Source: an uncultured Pelagibacteraceae bacterium | GTDB taxonomy: Bacteria > Pseudomonadota > Alphaproteobacteria > Pelagibacterales > AG-422-B15 | NCBI GenBank assembly: GCA_902544065.1 | Contig: CACCAS010000001.1 | Coordinates: 1-64,000, forward strand | Length of the DNA stretch: 64,000 nucleotides | Direction: 5' to 3' | In this document: piece after piece, positions 17,080 through 25,185 of the stretch | How the letters are laid out: each line of letters starts with the position of its first letter | Position numbering within the stretch: the first letter of the stretch is position 1 | The notes under the pieces: model-generated | The model's database searches: none | The model's input: only the letters and a program-made list of their open reading frames with translations | What the model was told of the DNA's origin: nothing | Position numbers and translations under genes: made by a program

Positions 17080-17949
17080 ATGAGATTTAAAAAAGGAATC
17101 ATTCTTGCCGCAGGCAAGGGTACTCGACTGTTTCCATCAACGGAAGCGGCACCAAAGCCTTTATTGCCTTTATATGATAAGCCATTGCTGTTCTATGCAT
17201 TGTCCAATTTAATGAGTGCGGGTATTAGGGAAGTATTATTTATTTCACGCAAACAGGATATACCTAGATTTAAGAAGCTGTTTGGTACAGGTAATCAATT
17301 AGGGATGCGATTTAAATATTCTTTTCAAACAAAACCAAAGGGCATACCTGATGCAATCAATGTTGCTAGTAAATTTGTATCTCAGCAGCCATTTGCTTTA
17401 GCCTTGGCGGACAATCTTTTTATTGGAGACAGTTTTCAAAAAACACTAAAGCAAGTGCAATCGATAAAATCGGGCGCAGCAGTCTTAGCTGTAAAAACCA
17501 AGTATCCCTCAAAATCTGCAGTAATTGATCTGGGGAAAAAAGGTAAAATTAAATCAATTACTGAAAAACCAAAGAAACCTAAAAGTAATTTAACGATACC
17601 TGGATTATATTTTTATGATGCCGAATCTAAACTGGTAGTCAGAAAACTCAAACCTTCTAAAAGAGGAGAGTTAGAAATCGTTGACGTACATCTAGCATAT
17701 TTAAAGAAACAACTGCTTAATGTGCTCTCACTCAAAAAAGATATAAAATGGTTTGATACAGGCGATGCTGAGGAAATGCTTGAGGCCTCTAACTATGTTC
17801 AAAGATATCAAGAAAATAAAAAAACCCTAGTGGGCTCAATTGAATTAATTGCTCTAAAAAATGGTTGGATTTCAAAAAAGAAGTTCAGATTAATCATTAG
17901 TAAATATCCAGATTCGCAGTATAAAAAAAATCTTCAAAAGTTTAGTTAA
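17080..17949 (+). CDS. RmlA-like sugar-1-phosphate nucleotidyltransferase
   Basis: A 289-aa nucleotidyltransferase resembling glucose-1-phosphate thymidylyltransferase. The nucleotide-binding signature GIILAAGKGTRLFPST is at residues 5-20, followed by PKPLLPLYDKPLLFYAL; a product-site Asp is visible in ALADNLFIG and a metal-site Asp in KWFDTGDAEEM. It differs from classical RmlA in APKPLL where VSKQLL is usual and is unusually Lys-rich. No other dTDP-sugar genes (rmlBCD) are in the window, so the exact nucleotide and sugar are unresolved. It heads a likely operon with the ProX and Nudix genes, spaced 2 and 1 bases. Confidence 0.83.
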   Translation: MRFKKGIILAAGKGTRLFPSTEAAPKPLLPLYDKPLLFYALSNLMSAGIREVLFISRKQDIPRFKKLFGTGNQLGMRFKYSFQTKPKGIPDAINVASKFVSQQPFALALADNLFIGDSFQKTLKQVQSIKSGAAVLAVKTKYPSKSAVIDLGKKGKIKSITEKPKKPKSNLTIPGLYFYDAESKLVVRKLKPSKRGELEIVDVHLAYLKKQLLNVLSLKKDIKWFDTGDAEEMLEASNYVQRYQENKKTLVGSIELIALKNGWISKKKFRLIISKYPDSQYKKNLQKFS

Positions 17950-17951
17950 TA

Positions 17952-18449
17952 ATGGATCGAGAGGGCTTAATAGACTTACTCAATAAGAAATCTATTCAAT
18001 TTAAACTAACTGAACATAAACCATTATTTACAGTGGAGGATTCAAAAAATTTAAGAGGTCAGATCGAAGGAGCTCATTCAAAGAATCTCTTCTTAAAGGA
18101 TAAAAAAGATAATTTTTATTTAGTTAGCTTCATAGAAGATATTGTTGCAGATCTTAAGAAAGCTGCAATTCCGCTAGGCTCAAAGAAACTATCATTTGCG
18201 AAAGAAGAATATCTTATGCAATATTTAGGGATTAAGCCAGGATCTGTATCGCCATTTGGATTAGTTAACGATAATGAAAAAAAAGTTAAATTCTTCTTTG
18301 ACTCGGAATTTATGAACTTTGATATTGTTAACTTTCATCCACTAGTTAATACTGCAACAGTTTCAATTGCTCCAATTGATCTGATTAATCTTATTGAAGA
18401 GTATCATTCAAAAGTAGAATTTATTAATATGCGTCAATTCCAAAAATAA
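17952..18449 (+). CDS. proX: ProX-type prolyl-tRNA editing deacylase (YbaK/EbsC domain)
   Basis: A 165-aa free-standing YbaK/ProRS INS-type editing domain. Proteins of this family hydrolyse mischarged Ala-tRNA-Pro or related species in trans. The recognisable core is TVEDSKNLRGQIEGAHSKNL followed by LKDKKDNFYLVSF, then LSFAKEEYLMQYLGIKPGSVSPFGL and FHPLVNTATVSI, which form the editing pocket. It is cytoplasmic. It sits between the RmlA-like and Nudix genes with 1-2 base spacing; there is no obvious functional link with those neighbours. The symbol follows the family name and exact tRNA specificity is inferred. Confidence 0.85.
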   Translation: MDREGLIDLLNKKSIQFKLTEHKPLFTVEDSKNLRGQIEGAHSKNLFLKDKKDNFYLVSFIEDIVADLKKAAIPLGSKKLSFAKEEYLMQYLGIKPGSVSPFGLVNDNEKKVKFFFDSEFMNFDIVNFHPLVNTATVSIAPIDLINLIEEYHSKVEFINMRQFQK

Positions 18450-18450
18450 A

Positions 18451-18978
18451 ATGAAAAAAGCAAAATTCATTAAAACAAAAAAAAGTATTGATACGAGCGT
18501 ATTTAAACTTCAGTTAGATGAAGTCATTTGGGTAAATGGTAGAAGAGCTACAAGAGATGTTATTCGCCATAATGGGATAACTGCTATAGTGCCAATTGTA
18601 GAAAAGAAATATATTGTCTTGATCAATCAGTACAGGTATGGAGCTGATAAGATCATGTTAGAAGTACCAGCAGGAACGATTGATCCTGGTGAAAAACCAT
18701 TACAATGCGCAAAACGTGAATTAATTGAAGAAACTGGTTATCATGGAAAGCAATGGAGGCTTATAGGCAAATATTTTCCTACCCCAGCTTACAACACATG
18801 TGTTATTCATTCATATTTAACGCATTGTTATAAACAAACAGAAACTAATTTTGATGAAGACGAGGTCTTAGAAACAAAAACCTTCTCAGTAAGCGAAATA
18901 AAGAAAATGTTAAGAAATAATAAGTTTTCCGATATTAAAACTTATATAAGCCTAGAGAGATTTATCAAATATTATTGA
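18451..18978 (+). CDS. Nudix hydrolase, ADP-ribose pyrophosphatase-like
   Basis: A 175-aa hydrolase that cleaves nucleoside diphosphates linked to another group, most likely ADP-ribose or a sugar nucleotide. The Nudix box is complete at residues 75-97: Gly75, Glu81, Arg89-Glu90, Glu93-Glu94 and Gly96. The preceding QYRYGADKIMLEVPAGTIDPG is typical of the ADP-ribose pyrophosphatase subgroup. Its start lies one base after proX, and its 3' end overlaps the convergent thioesterase gene by seven bases. A sugar-nucleotide substrate related to the RmlA-like product is possible but unproven. Confidence 0.88.
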   Translation: MKKAKFIKTKKSIDTSVFKLQLDEVIWVNGRRATRDVIRHNGITAIVPIVEKKYIVLINQYRYGADKIMLEVPAGTIDPGEKPLQCAKRELIEETGYHGKQWRLIGKYFPTPAYNTCVIHSYLTHCYKQTETNFDEDEVLETKTFSVSEIKKMLRNNKFSDIKTYISLERFIKYY

Positions 18979-19409
18979 TTAAGTATTTTCCAGATCCCTG
19001 AAGCTGACAAAATAATTTTATCTTTTGATATCAAGTTTCCTTCTACGAATACAAGAGATTTTGTTGTCTTGGTAACTTTTCCATCACACTCAATAATGTC
19101 ATCTTGAAGACCTGGGCTTACAAAATTACAATTTAAAGAGATAGTACTGCAAGGTTTCTTGCCACATGCAGTAAACACCATTGATCCTAAAAAGATATCT
19201 GCCAACGACATTGAGTATCCGCCATGTGCAATTCCATGAGCATTCAAGTGTTTGTCTAAAATTTTTGTAATGAATTTAAAGTTTCCGTTATCTTCTTTTT
19301 TGAAATACATTGGTCCAATGAGTACATCGAAACCTGCATGCCACCCAAGTTTTTTATAACCTTCAGGAACCCAGTTAGGAAGAGATATTTCTGTTTTCAG
19401 CATTACCAT
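18972..19409 (-). CDS. PaaI-family hot-dog thioesterase
   Basis: A 145-aa single hot-dog domain protein predicted to hydrolyse acyl-CoA thioesters. The family motif is LNAHGIAHGGYSMSLADI, where HGG lies on the central helix and Asp near its end is the usual general base. The strand-forming SLNCNFVSPG and the C-terminal ASGIWKIL complete the fold. It is a lone minus-strand gene, convergent with the Nudix gene and divergent from the thiolase, consistent with an accessory role in acyl-CoA metabolism. A start at Met3 is also possible. Substrate unknown. Confidence 0.82.
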   Translation of the reverse strand: MVMLKTEISLPNWVPEGYKKLGWHAGFDVLIGPMYFKKEDNGNFKFITKILDKHLNAHGIAHGGYSMSLADIFLGSMVFTACGKKPCSTISLNCNFVSPGLQDDIIECDGKVTKTTKSLVFVEGNLISKDKIILSASGIWKILNQ

Positions 19410-19599
19410 TTTAGATTCATGTGTTATGTAGAATGCGAACTTTTAGCCTCGTAATTAAATCTGGTCAAGGATAATAAAGAAATTTATATGCCAAAATATG
19501 AGGCTATTTTAAGCGTCTTTAGATATATTAAATTTTAACTTTTTTTTTCATATAAAAAGTTTATGTTACGTTTTTTAATATTTTCAGGGAAATAATCGT

Positions 19600-20781
19600 A
19601 TGAGAGAAGCTGCAATAATATCAACTGCCAGAACTGGTTTAGCAAAAGCCATGCGTGGTGGATTTAATAAAACTCATGGAATTACAATGGGGGGCCATAC
19701 TGTAAAACACGCAATTGAAAGAGCAGGAATAGAATCTGGTGAAGTAGAAGATATTATATTTGGTTGTGGACAACCTGAAGCTGCAACTGGTCATAACATT
19801 GGAAGAAATGTAGCGATAGCTGGCGGATGCCCTGTTACTGTTCCTGGTACTACAATCAATAGATTTTGCTCATCAGGACTTCAAAGTATTGCTGTTGCAG
19901 CTCAGAGGATTATTGTTGACGGTATCAAAGTGGCAATAGGCGGTGGAGTTGAGTCAATTTCAATGACACAGCAGAACTTAAATATGAAATACCTAATAGA
20001 GCCTGAATTGCAAAAAATCTGCCCTGCTTTATGGATGCCAATGATTAATACAGCAGACATTGTTGCTGATAGATACAAAGTAAGCAGGGAACAGCAAGAT
20101 GAATACTCACTTCAGAGTCAACAGCGTACAGCTGAAGCGCAAAGCGCTGGAAAATTTGCAGATGAAATCGTTCCTTTGAAAACCAAAATGGATGTTATGA
20201 ACAAAGAAACAAAGGAAGTTACTGAGCAAGAAGTAACAGTTGATAAAGATGAATGTAACAGACCTCAAACAACTTTAGAAAGTTTAGCTGGACTCATGCC
20301 AGTCATGGGACCTGATAAATACATTACTGCAGGTAACGCAAGTCAGTTATCTGATGGAGCATCATCGTGTGTTTTAATGGATTTGAAAGAAGCAGTAAAA
20401 AGAAACATTGAACCAATGGGAATTTTTAGAGGATTGTCAGTCGCAGCTTGCGAACCGGATGAAATGGGTATTGGTCCAGTTTTTGCTGTGCCAAAGTTGC
20501 TTGAACAACACGGCTTATCCGTTGATGATATTGACATTTGGGAACTAAATGAAGCTTTTGCTGTTCAAGTCTTATATTGCCGTGATAAACTTGGAATCGA
20601 TAATGAGAAGATGAATGTTAATGGTGGTTCAATCTCAATTGGACACCCATACGGTATGACAGGTTCACGTATGACAGGTCATATTTTAATAGAGGGCAAA
20701 AGAAGAAATGCAAAATATGGTGTCGTCACAATGTGCGTTGGCGGTGGAATGGGAGCGGCAGGACTTTTTGAAATTTTATGA
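19600..20781 (+). CDS. Acetyl-CoA acyltransferase (thiolase)
   Basis: A 393-aa thiolase II family enzyme that cleaves 3-ketoacyl-CoA in beta-oxidation or condenses acetyl-CoA. The nucleophile Cys90 lies in NRFCSSGLQ; NEAFAVQ, SIGHPYGMTGSR (catalytic His) and CVGGGMGAAG (second Cys) are intact. AGGGA nine bases upstream of the ATG serves as Shine-Dalgarno. The upstream 190 bases are A+T rich and probably carry its promoter. Its stop overlaps the psiE-like start (ATGA). Together with the acyl-CoA dehydrogenases, hydratases and dienoyl-CoA enzymes nearby, it can complete a beta-oxidation spiral. Degradative use is more likely than synthesis, because no polyhydroxybutyrate genes are seen. Confidence 0.92.
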   Translation: MREAAIISTARTGLAKAMRGGFNKTHGITMGGHTVKHAIERAGIESGEVEDIIFGCGQPEAATGHNIGRNVAIAGGCPVTVPGTTINRFCSSGLQSIAVAAQRIIVDGIKVAIGGGVESISMTQQNLNMKYLIEPELQKICPALWMPMINTADIVADRYKVSREQQDEYSLQSQQRTAEAQSAGKFADEIVPLKTKMDVMNKETKEVTEQEVTVDKDECNRPQTTLESLAGLMPVMGPDKYITAGNASQLSDGASSCVLMDLKEAVKRNIEPMGIFRGLSVAACEPDEMGIGPVFAVPKLLEQHGLSVDDIDIWELNEAFAVQVLYCRDKLGIDNEKMNVNGGSISIGHPYGMTGSRMTGHILIEGKRRNAKYGVVTMCVGGGMGAAGLFEIL

Positions 20782-21149
20782 TTGATACGATAAAATACAT
20801 TGAGAAAATTGCTTTAGTAATAATTATTTTTGCAACAGTTATAGCTATTGGTTATGAGATATTCGCAATGTATGAGAAATCACTTGTTGAATTAGCTGAT
20901 CTATTATTACTTTTTATTTATTTAGAAGTTATTCAAATGATCAGAGAGTACTGGACTCTTAATAGGATTAGAATAAGCATTCCATTGTTTATTGCAATTA
21001 CTGCTGTAGCCAGATTAATTATACTTCAGGGTAAGACAATGGATCCTAGCATGTTGTTGTATGAGGGAGGCGCAATATTGCTCATAGCAATCGCAGTTCT
21101 TATTCTAAAAGCGAGAAAACTAAAGATGTTTTCTGATGTTGAAGATTAA
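20778..21149 (+). CDS. PsiE-like membrane protein
   Basis: A 123-aa protein with four hydrophobic helices and the layout of the phosphate-starvation-inducible PsiE family. The cytoplasmic segment EVIQMIREYWTLNRIRISI and the helix LFIAITAVARLIIL are the most family-like parts. The biochemical role of PsiE is unknown. It is coupled to the thiolase by an ATGA overlap and its own end overlaps the next gene by 14 bases. No Pho box is evident before the thiolase, so phosphate control is not supported by the sequence. Confidence 0.8.
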   Translation: MIDTIKYIEKIALVIIIFATVIAIGYEIFAMYEKSLVELADLLLLFIYLEVIQMIREYWTLNRIRISIPLFIAITAVARLIILQGKTMDPSMLLYEGGAILLIAIAVLILKARKLKMFSDVED

Positions 21150-21567
21150 AATATTTAGCTATTTTCAAATACTAATTTTATCTTTCTTCATTCAAAGTGG
21201 AGCAAATGCTCTTACTGCTTTTGATGAAGAACAAATAGTATCAGTAGTAAGTGCACAGTTGCAGGCATTTCAAGAAGATGATTTTGAAAAAGCGTATTCA
21301 TATGCGTCACCAACAATTAAAACCATTTTTCCTGATTATAAAAAATTTAGAGACATGGTGGTGGGTCAGTATCAAGCCGTATATAGACCAAAAAGTATAA
21401 ACTTTGGAAACGTTACAACCCAAGGTGGGACTACTTTTCTTGAAGTCTATTTAGTTGACCCAGATGGCATATTTGTAACTGCAATTTATACGATGCAACA
21501 GCAAGAAGATGATAGCTGGCTTATTAATGGCTGTTTTCTCAATCAAGCTAAGAGTGATCAGATCTAA
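21136..21567 (+). CDS. DUF4864-like secreted protein
   Basis: A 143-aa protein with an N-terminal signal peptide (residues 1-25, ending GANA) and a small alpha/beta domain like NTF2-type or DUF4864 proteins. The first helix (DEEQIVSVVSAQLQAFQEDDFEKAYSYASP) and the ending DDSWLINGCFL are typical of that family. It is predicted periplasmic with no catalytic residues recognised. It overlaps the upstream PsiE-like gene and abuts the convergent GH1 gene without a spacer. Function unknown. Confidence 0.77.
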   Translation: MLKIKIFSYFQILILSFFIQSGANALTAFDEEQIVSVVSAQLQAFQEDDFEKAYSYASPTIKTIFPDYKKFRDMVVGQYQAVYRPKSINFGNVTTQGGTTFLEVYLVDPDGIFVTAIYTMQQQEDDSWLINGCFLNQAKSDQI

Positions 21568-22812
21568 TTAAGATGATTTCTCAATAATTTCTTGATAAAA
21601 TTTTAAGCTTTTTTTACTTTTTCTTTTAAGTGTTTCTCTATCAACTTCTATAAGTCCAAATCTTGGTTTATATCCATACAACCATTCAAAATTATCGAGG
21701 AAGGACCAATAATAATAACCTCTGATATCAAGACCATCGTCAATACACCTCTGAAGACCCTCTAAAGCAGTTTTCACATAACTTATTCTTTGTTCATCAT
21801 CATCGGTACCAATTCCATTCTCAGTCACAATCATTGGACAATTAATTTTAGGTGCTACATATCTCAAGACATTTTCAAGAGATTCTGGATAGTATTCATA
21901 TCCCATTACGAGCATGGTTGATTCATTTGTATTAGGTTTCACAATTCCATCTGGGCCATATGTATGACGTGTGTATGTTTGTATGCCTATAAAGTCATCA
22001 TTTTTTACCTGATCCAAGCAAATGTCTACTGACTCGGCATGGGCCTTATCTCTCATTGCTTCCCCACCATTAATACATTGGTAATCCATAATTGAAAGTG
22101 TGATTCCAACTGGTTGATTTTTATTCAAGTTACCTTTGATAACTGAAAATGACTTTACGTGAGCCTCCATCATGCAATCTCTGATTTTGAATGGATGTCC
22201 AAACAAAAAAGGTCCAAAGTTTTCAAGCTTTGATCCGCATGATTTTGCTGCTTCACTAACAAAAGGCATAATGGTTTTCATTCCACCCTCTGGGTAACTA
22301 GGAAAACTATGAGCAAAACAAGAGGTTAGGTTTGCCTCATTAATAGTGCATACTGTATCCATGTAATCGTCTAATTCTTTTGACACTTTTTCTGAGTATC
22401 GAACAAATAAATCCACGTTGTCCTGATTTTCCCAACCCCCTCTTGCAGTAAACCACAGTGGTGATGTAAAGTGTTGAAAGGTTACACAAGTTTTCAAGCC
22501 TTTCTCTCGACAATAATTTAGAACTTTTTTGTAGTGATCTATTGCTTCTTGAGAAAATTCACCTTCACTGGTTTCAATTCGAGCCCATTCAACTGATAAG
22601 CGATAAGCTTGGATGGAATGATCAGCCATAATGTCGATATCTTCTTCATATTTATTCCATTGATCACAAGCAATACCTGAAGGTTCTGCAAATGTTGTAT
22701 CTTTAGTATGTTCTAAGTGCCAAAAATCTGAATTGGTATTATTTCCCTCAACTTGGTGTGCTGCAGTTGCAGTGCCCCATATAAAATCTTTAGGTAAATT
22801 TTTTAAAATCAT
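21568..22812 (-). CDS. Glycoside hydrolase family 1 (beta-glucosidase/beta-galactosidase)
   Basis: A 414-aa retaining glycosidase of family GH1, TIM-barrel fold. The acid/base Glu159 is in TINEAN (the classical motif is TFNEP, so Ile and Ala are substitutions) and the nucleophile Glu331 is in VTENGIG. The N-terminal family pattern FIWGTATAAHQVEG and the aglycone-site GYYYWSFLDNFEW are intact. There is no signal peptide, so it acts in the cytoplasm after uptake, in line with the GPH symporter three genes away. Its start overlaps the galactokinase stop by four bases. Because galactokinase is the partner, a beta-galactoside or galactosyl-glycerol type substrate is inferred. Confidence 0.92.
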   Translation of the reverse strand: MILKNLPKDFIWGTATAAHQVEGNNTNSDFWHLEHTKDTTFAEPSGIACDQWNKYEEDIDIMADHSIQAYRLSVEWARIETSEGEFSQEAIDHYKKVLNYCREKGLKTCVTFQHFTSPLWFTARGGWENQDNVDLFVRYSEKVSKELDDYMDTVCTINEANLTSCFAHSFPSYPEGGMKTIMPFVSEAAKSCGSKLENFGPFLFGHPFKIRDCMMEAHVKSFSVIKGNLNKNQPVGITLSIMDYQCINGGEAMRDKAHAESVDICLDQVKNDDFIGIQTYTRHTYGPDGIVKPNTNESTMLVMGYEYYPESLENVLRYVAPKINCPMIVTENGIGTDDDEQRISYVKTALEGLQRCIDDGLDIRGYYYWSFLDNFEWLYGYKPRFGLIEVDRETLKRKSKKSLKFYQEIIEKSS

Positions 22813-23843
22813 ATGAATTTTGCCTTGTTATATCTCTTTACTATATTTTTTTTGAACTCTTCTACTTTATCATTTTTTATCAGTGTTACAACAGCGCCCC
22901 CAAAACCTGCTCCTGTGAGTTTAGCTCCATAAGCACCATACTCATTACACAATCTCACTATGGTATCCAGCTCATTAATTGAAACTTCAAAATCTTTTGC
23001 TAGAGAATTATGACTCTGTGACATAAGTTCACCAAAGTATTTATAATTATTACTAATTAAGGCATCTTTTCCATTCTTAGCTCTTATATTTTCTGTCACC
23101 ACATGTTTAGTTACTTTATATTCATTTTTATTTAATAATTTTGAGTCAATAATATTGATGTCAGAAATATTAGTTAAAAAATCAATTTTTAATTTTTTCG
23201 CAGCAGAAATACAAAGAGCTTTTTTCTTATTAAAGTCACTTTTTTCTAAAATACGTTTTATACCAGTGTCTATAATAAGAAATGTTGAGGAATTAAATAA
23301 CGGTATTTTTTCGTATTCATTATTAAGAGTATTTAAATAAAGTGCCTTGTTACTTTCTCCAAAGACTGACGCATACTGATCCATTATACCTCCACCAACT
23401 CCAACAAATTTATTCTCGACATCAAATGCAGCGTTTGCTAATTCAATTTTGCTCATTTCAATTTTAAAATATTTAGTAAGAGATTTAAGGATACTTACAT
23501 TCATTGCAGCAGATGAAGATAAGCCAATTCCTATAGGTAGATCGCTTGATATATCGATATTTATATCTTTAATATCAATCTGATATTTATCTCTTATATA
23601 TTTACAGGATCCTAGAGCAAAATCTGACCAATGATGGTTTTTACTTTCCAGACGATTTGTTTCAAAAATATCATCATAATCATTTGATCTTATAGTTATT
23701 TTATTGGATTGTTTATTCTCAGTGATTTTAGTCTCGACTCCTAATTTTAGTTGAAGAGGCATTACAAAGCCACCATTATAGTCTAAGTGTTCACCTAATA
23801 GGTTAACTCTACCAAAACTTTTACCAACAGCATTATTTTGCAT
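22809..23843 (-). CDS. galK: Galactokinase (GHMP kinase)
   Basis: ATP-dependent kinase making galactose-1-phosphate. The galactokinase signature GRVNLLGEHLDYNGG is at residues 11-25, the ATP motif GIGLSSSAAMNVS follows around residue 110, and VGVGGGIMDQYASVFG contains the likely catalytic Asp. KLTGAGFGGAVVTL is the third GHMP motif. At 344 aa it is shorter than the E. coli enzyme (about 380), with no obviously missing motif. It sits between GH1 and the symporter in one operon. No galT or galE is in the window, so the next Leloir steps must be encoded elsewhere. Confidence 0.92.
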   Translation of the reverse strand: MQNNAVGKSFGRVNLLGEHLDYNGGFVMPLQLKLGVETKITENKQSNKITIRSNDYDDIFETNRLESKNHHWSDFALGSCKYIRDKYQIDIKDINIDISSDLPIGIGLSSSAAMNVSILKSLTKYFKIEMSKIELANAAFDVENKFVGVGGGIMDQYASVFGESNKALYLNTLNNEYEKIPLFNSSTFLIIDTGIKRILEKSDFNKKKALCISAAKKLKIDFLTNISDINIIDSKLLNKNEYKVTKHVVTENIRAKNGKDALISNNYKYFGELMSQSHNSLAKDFEVSINELDTIVRLCNEYGAYGAKLTGAGFGGAVVTLIKNDKVEEFKKNIVKRYNKAKFI

Positions 23844-23850
23844 TGACTAA

Positions 23851-25185
23851 TTAACTTTTTCTTTCTGATCTCAAGTCTGAAAATACTGTGTCGTAAAAAC
23901 TACTGTTATACCTATGAAAAGCCATAATTAACATAGCAATTGTCCCAGCAACTGCAGGAAATATATATCCCATGATGAAAAGTCCCTCAAGCGTCTCAGG
24001 ATTTTGACTTATGGCATTTGCTTGATAATTAGTATATTCAAGAATTACTCCAGCCAACCATCCACTAAAACCAATGCTAAGTTTGAAAATACAAACAAAT
24101 GATGAGTTAATAACTCCCTCGGACCTAAATCCGGACTTCCACTCTCCGAACTCAACTGTGTCAGCAAGCATAGACCATGTAGCCACACCTGCCATTCCAA
24201 AACCAATAAAACCAAATGATCCAACAAAAGCAAATAACCAGAAATTATCGTACCCAGTTATAAAATATATAATTAAATCAGTTACAACATAAAGAATAGT
24301 GCCAATTATAAAAATTATTTTCTTCTCAAACATATCCTTGATTAAATTTGCTACAAGCGCACCCAACATTATTTGTAAAATGACTCCTAATAAAATTAAA
24401 CCAAAATAAGGTTCCAGTTGTAGGTTATATTTAATGAAATAAATTACAGTGACCTGTTTAACATTATTTGCAATCCATGTTCCTAGCAATGCAACAACAA
24501 TAAACTGAAGTGCAAAGTTATTTGCCAGCATATTTATGATTTTTTTTAAACCAATTCTTTCTTCATATACCTTTGAATAAATTTCCTTTGTATTTAAGAA
24601 ACAAAGAAAGCAAAATATAGCGGCTAAAGCAGCAAAACAAGCAACTACAATTGGAAATCCTAATTGAGGACTTGTAAAGAGAGAAACCAATGGAAGAGTC
24701 AGTGAAGCAACAACCACTGATCCTGAAGATCCTCCAATATATCTAAATGAAGCTAAAGATGTCCTCTCTTTCATGTCTTGTGTCATAGCTGCCGTCATTG
24801 AGCCAAAAGGAATAGCCATAATAGTGTACAATGTAGTAAAAGAAATATAGGTGAATAGTGCCCAGTAAAATTTTCCTGTACTAGATAAATCAGGTGTCGT
24901 AAAACAGAGAATAATTGCGAGTAAAGCTGGTATAGACCCAAACAATATATATGGTCGAAACTTACCCCATCTCGTAGAAGTATTATCTGCGATGTATCCC
25001 ATGAATGGGTCCGTAATTGCGTCCCATGCTTTTGCTAAAAGAAATACCAAGCCTGCCTTTGAGGGGGATAAGCCAAAAACATCCGTGTAAAAAAATAATA
25101 GGTAAAATACTGTGAGTTGCCACATTATATTGATTGCAAAGTCACCTCCACCGTAAAAAAACTTTGTCCTAAAACTTAGTTTCAT
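23851..25185 (-). CDS. GPH-family sugar:cation symporter (MelB-like)
   Basis: A 444-aa, roughly twelve-helix transporter of the glycoside-pentoside-hexuronide:cation symporter family. The family features are the N-terminal GGGDFAINIMWQLTVFYLLFFYTDVFG, the cation-site region AWDAITDPFMGYIADNTSTRWGKFRPY, and MLADTVEFGEWKSGFRSEG in helix X. It would import the galactoside hydrolysed by the adjacent GH1 enzyme. Its start overlaps the stop of the serine hydrolase by four bases and its stop is 7 bases from galK, so all four genes form one operon. Coupling ion and exact sugar are unknown. Confidence 0.92.
   Translation of the reverse strand: MKLSFRTKFFYGGGDFAINIMWQLTVFYLLFFYTDVFGLSPSKAGLVFLLAKAWDAITDPFMGYIADNTSTRWGKFRPYILFGSIPALLAIILCFTTPDLSSTGKFYWALFTYISFTTLYTIMAIPFGSMTAAMTQDMKERTSLASFRYIGGSSGSVVVASLTLPLVSLFTSPQLGFPIVVACFAALAAIFCFLCFLNTKEIYSKVYEERIGLKKIINMLANNFALQFIVVALLGTWIANNVKQVTVIYFIKYNLQLEPYFGLILLGVILQIMLGALVANLIKDMFEKKIIFIIGTILYVVTDLIIYFITGYDNFWLFAFVGSFGFIGFGMAGVATWSMLADTVEFGEWKSGFRSEGVINSSFVCIFKLSIGFSGWLAGVILEYTNYQANAISQNPETLEGLFIMGYIFPAVAGTIAMLIMAFHRYNSSFYDTVFSDLRSERKS

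Noticed and set aside
19444-19506. TAGCCTC/GAGGCTA inverted repeat upstream of the thiolase
   Set aside because: The arms are 7 bases long and 49 bases apart; such pairs are expected by chance in A+T-rich spacer DNA, and no other support was found.
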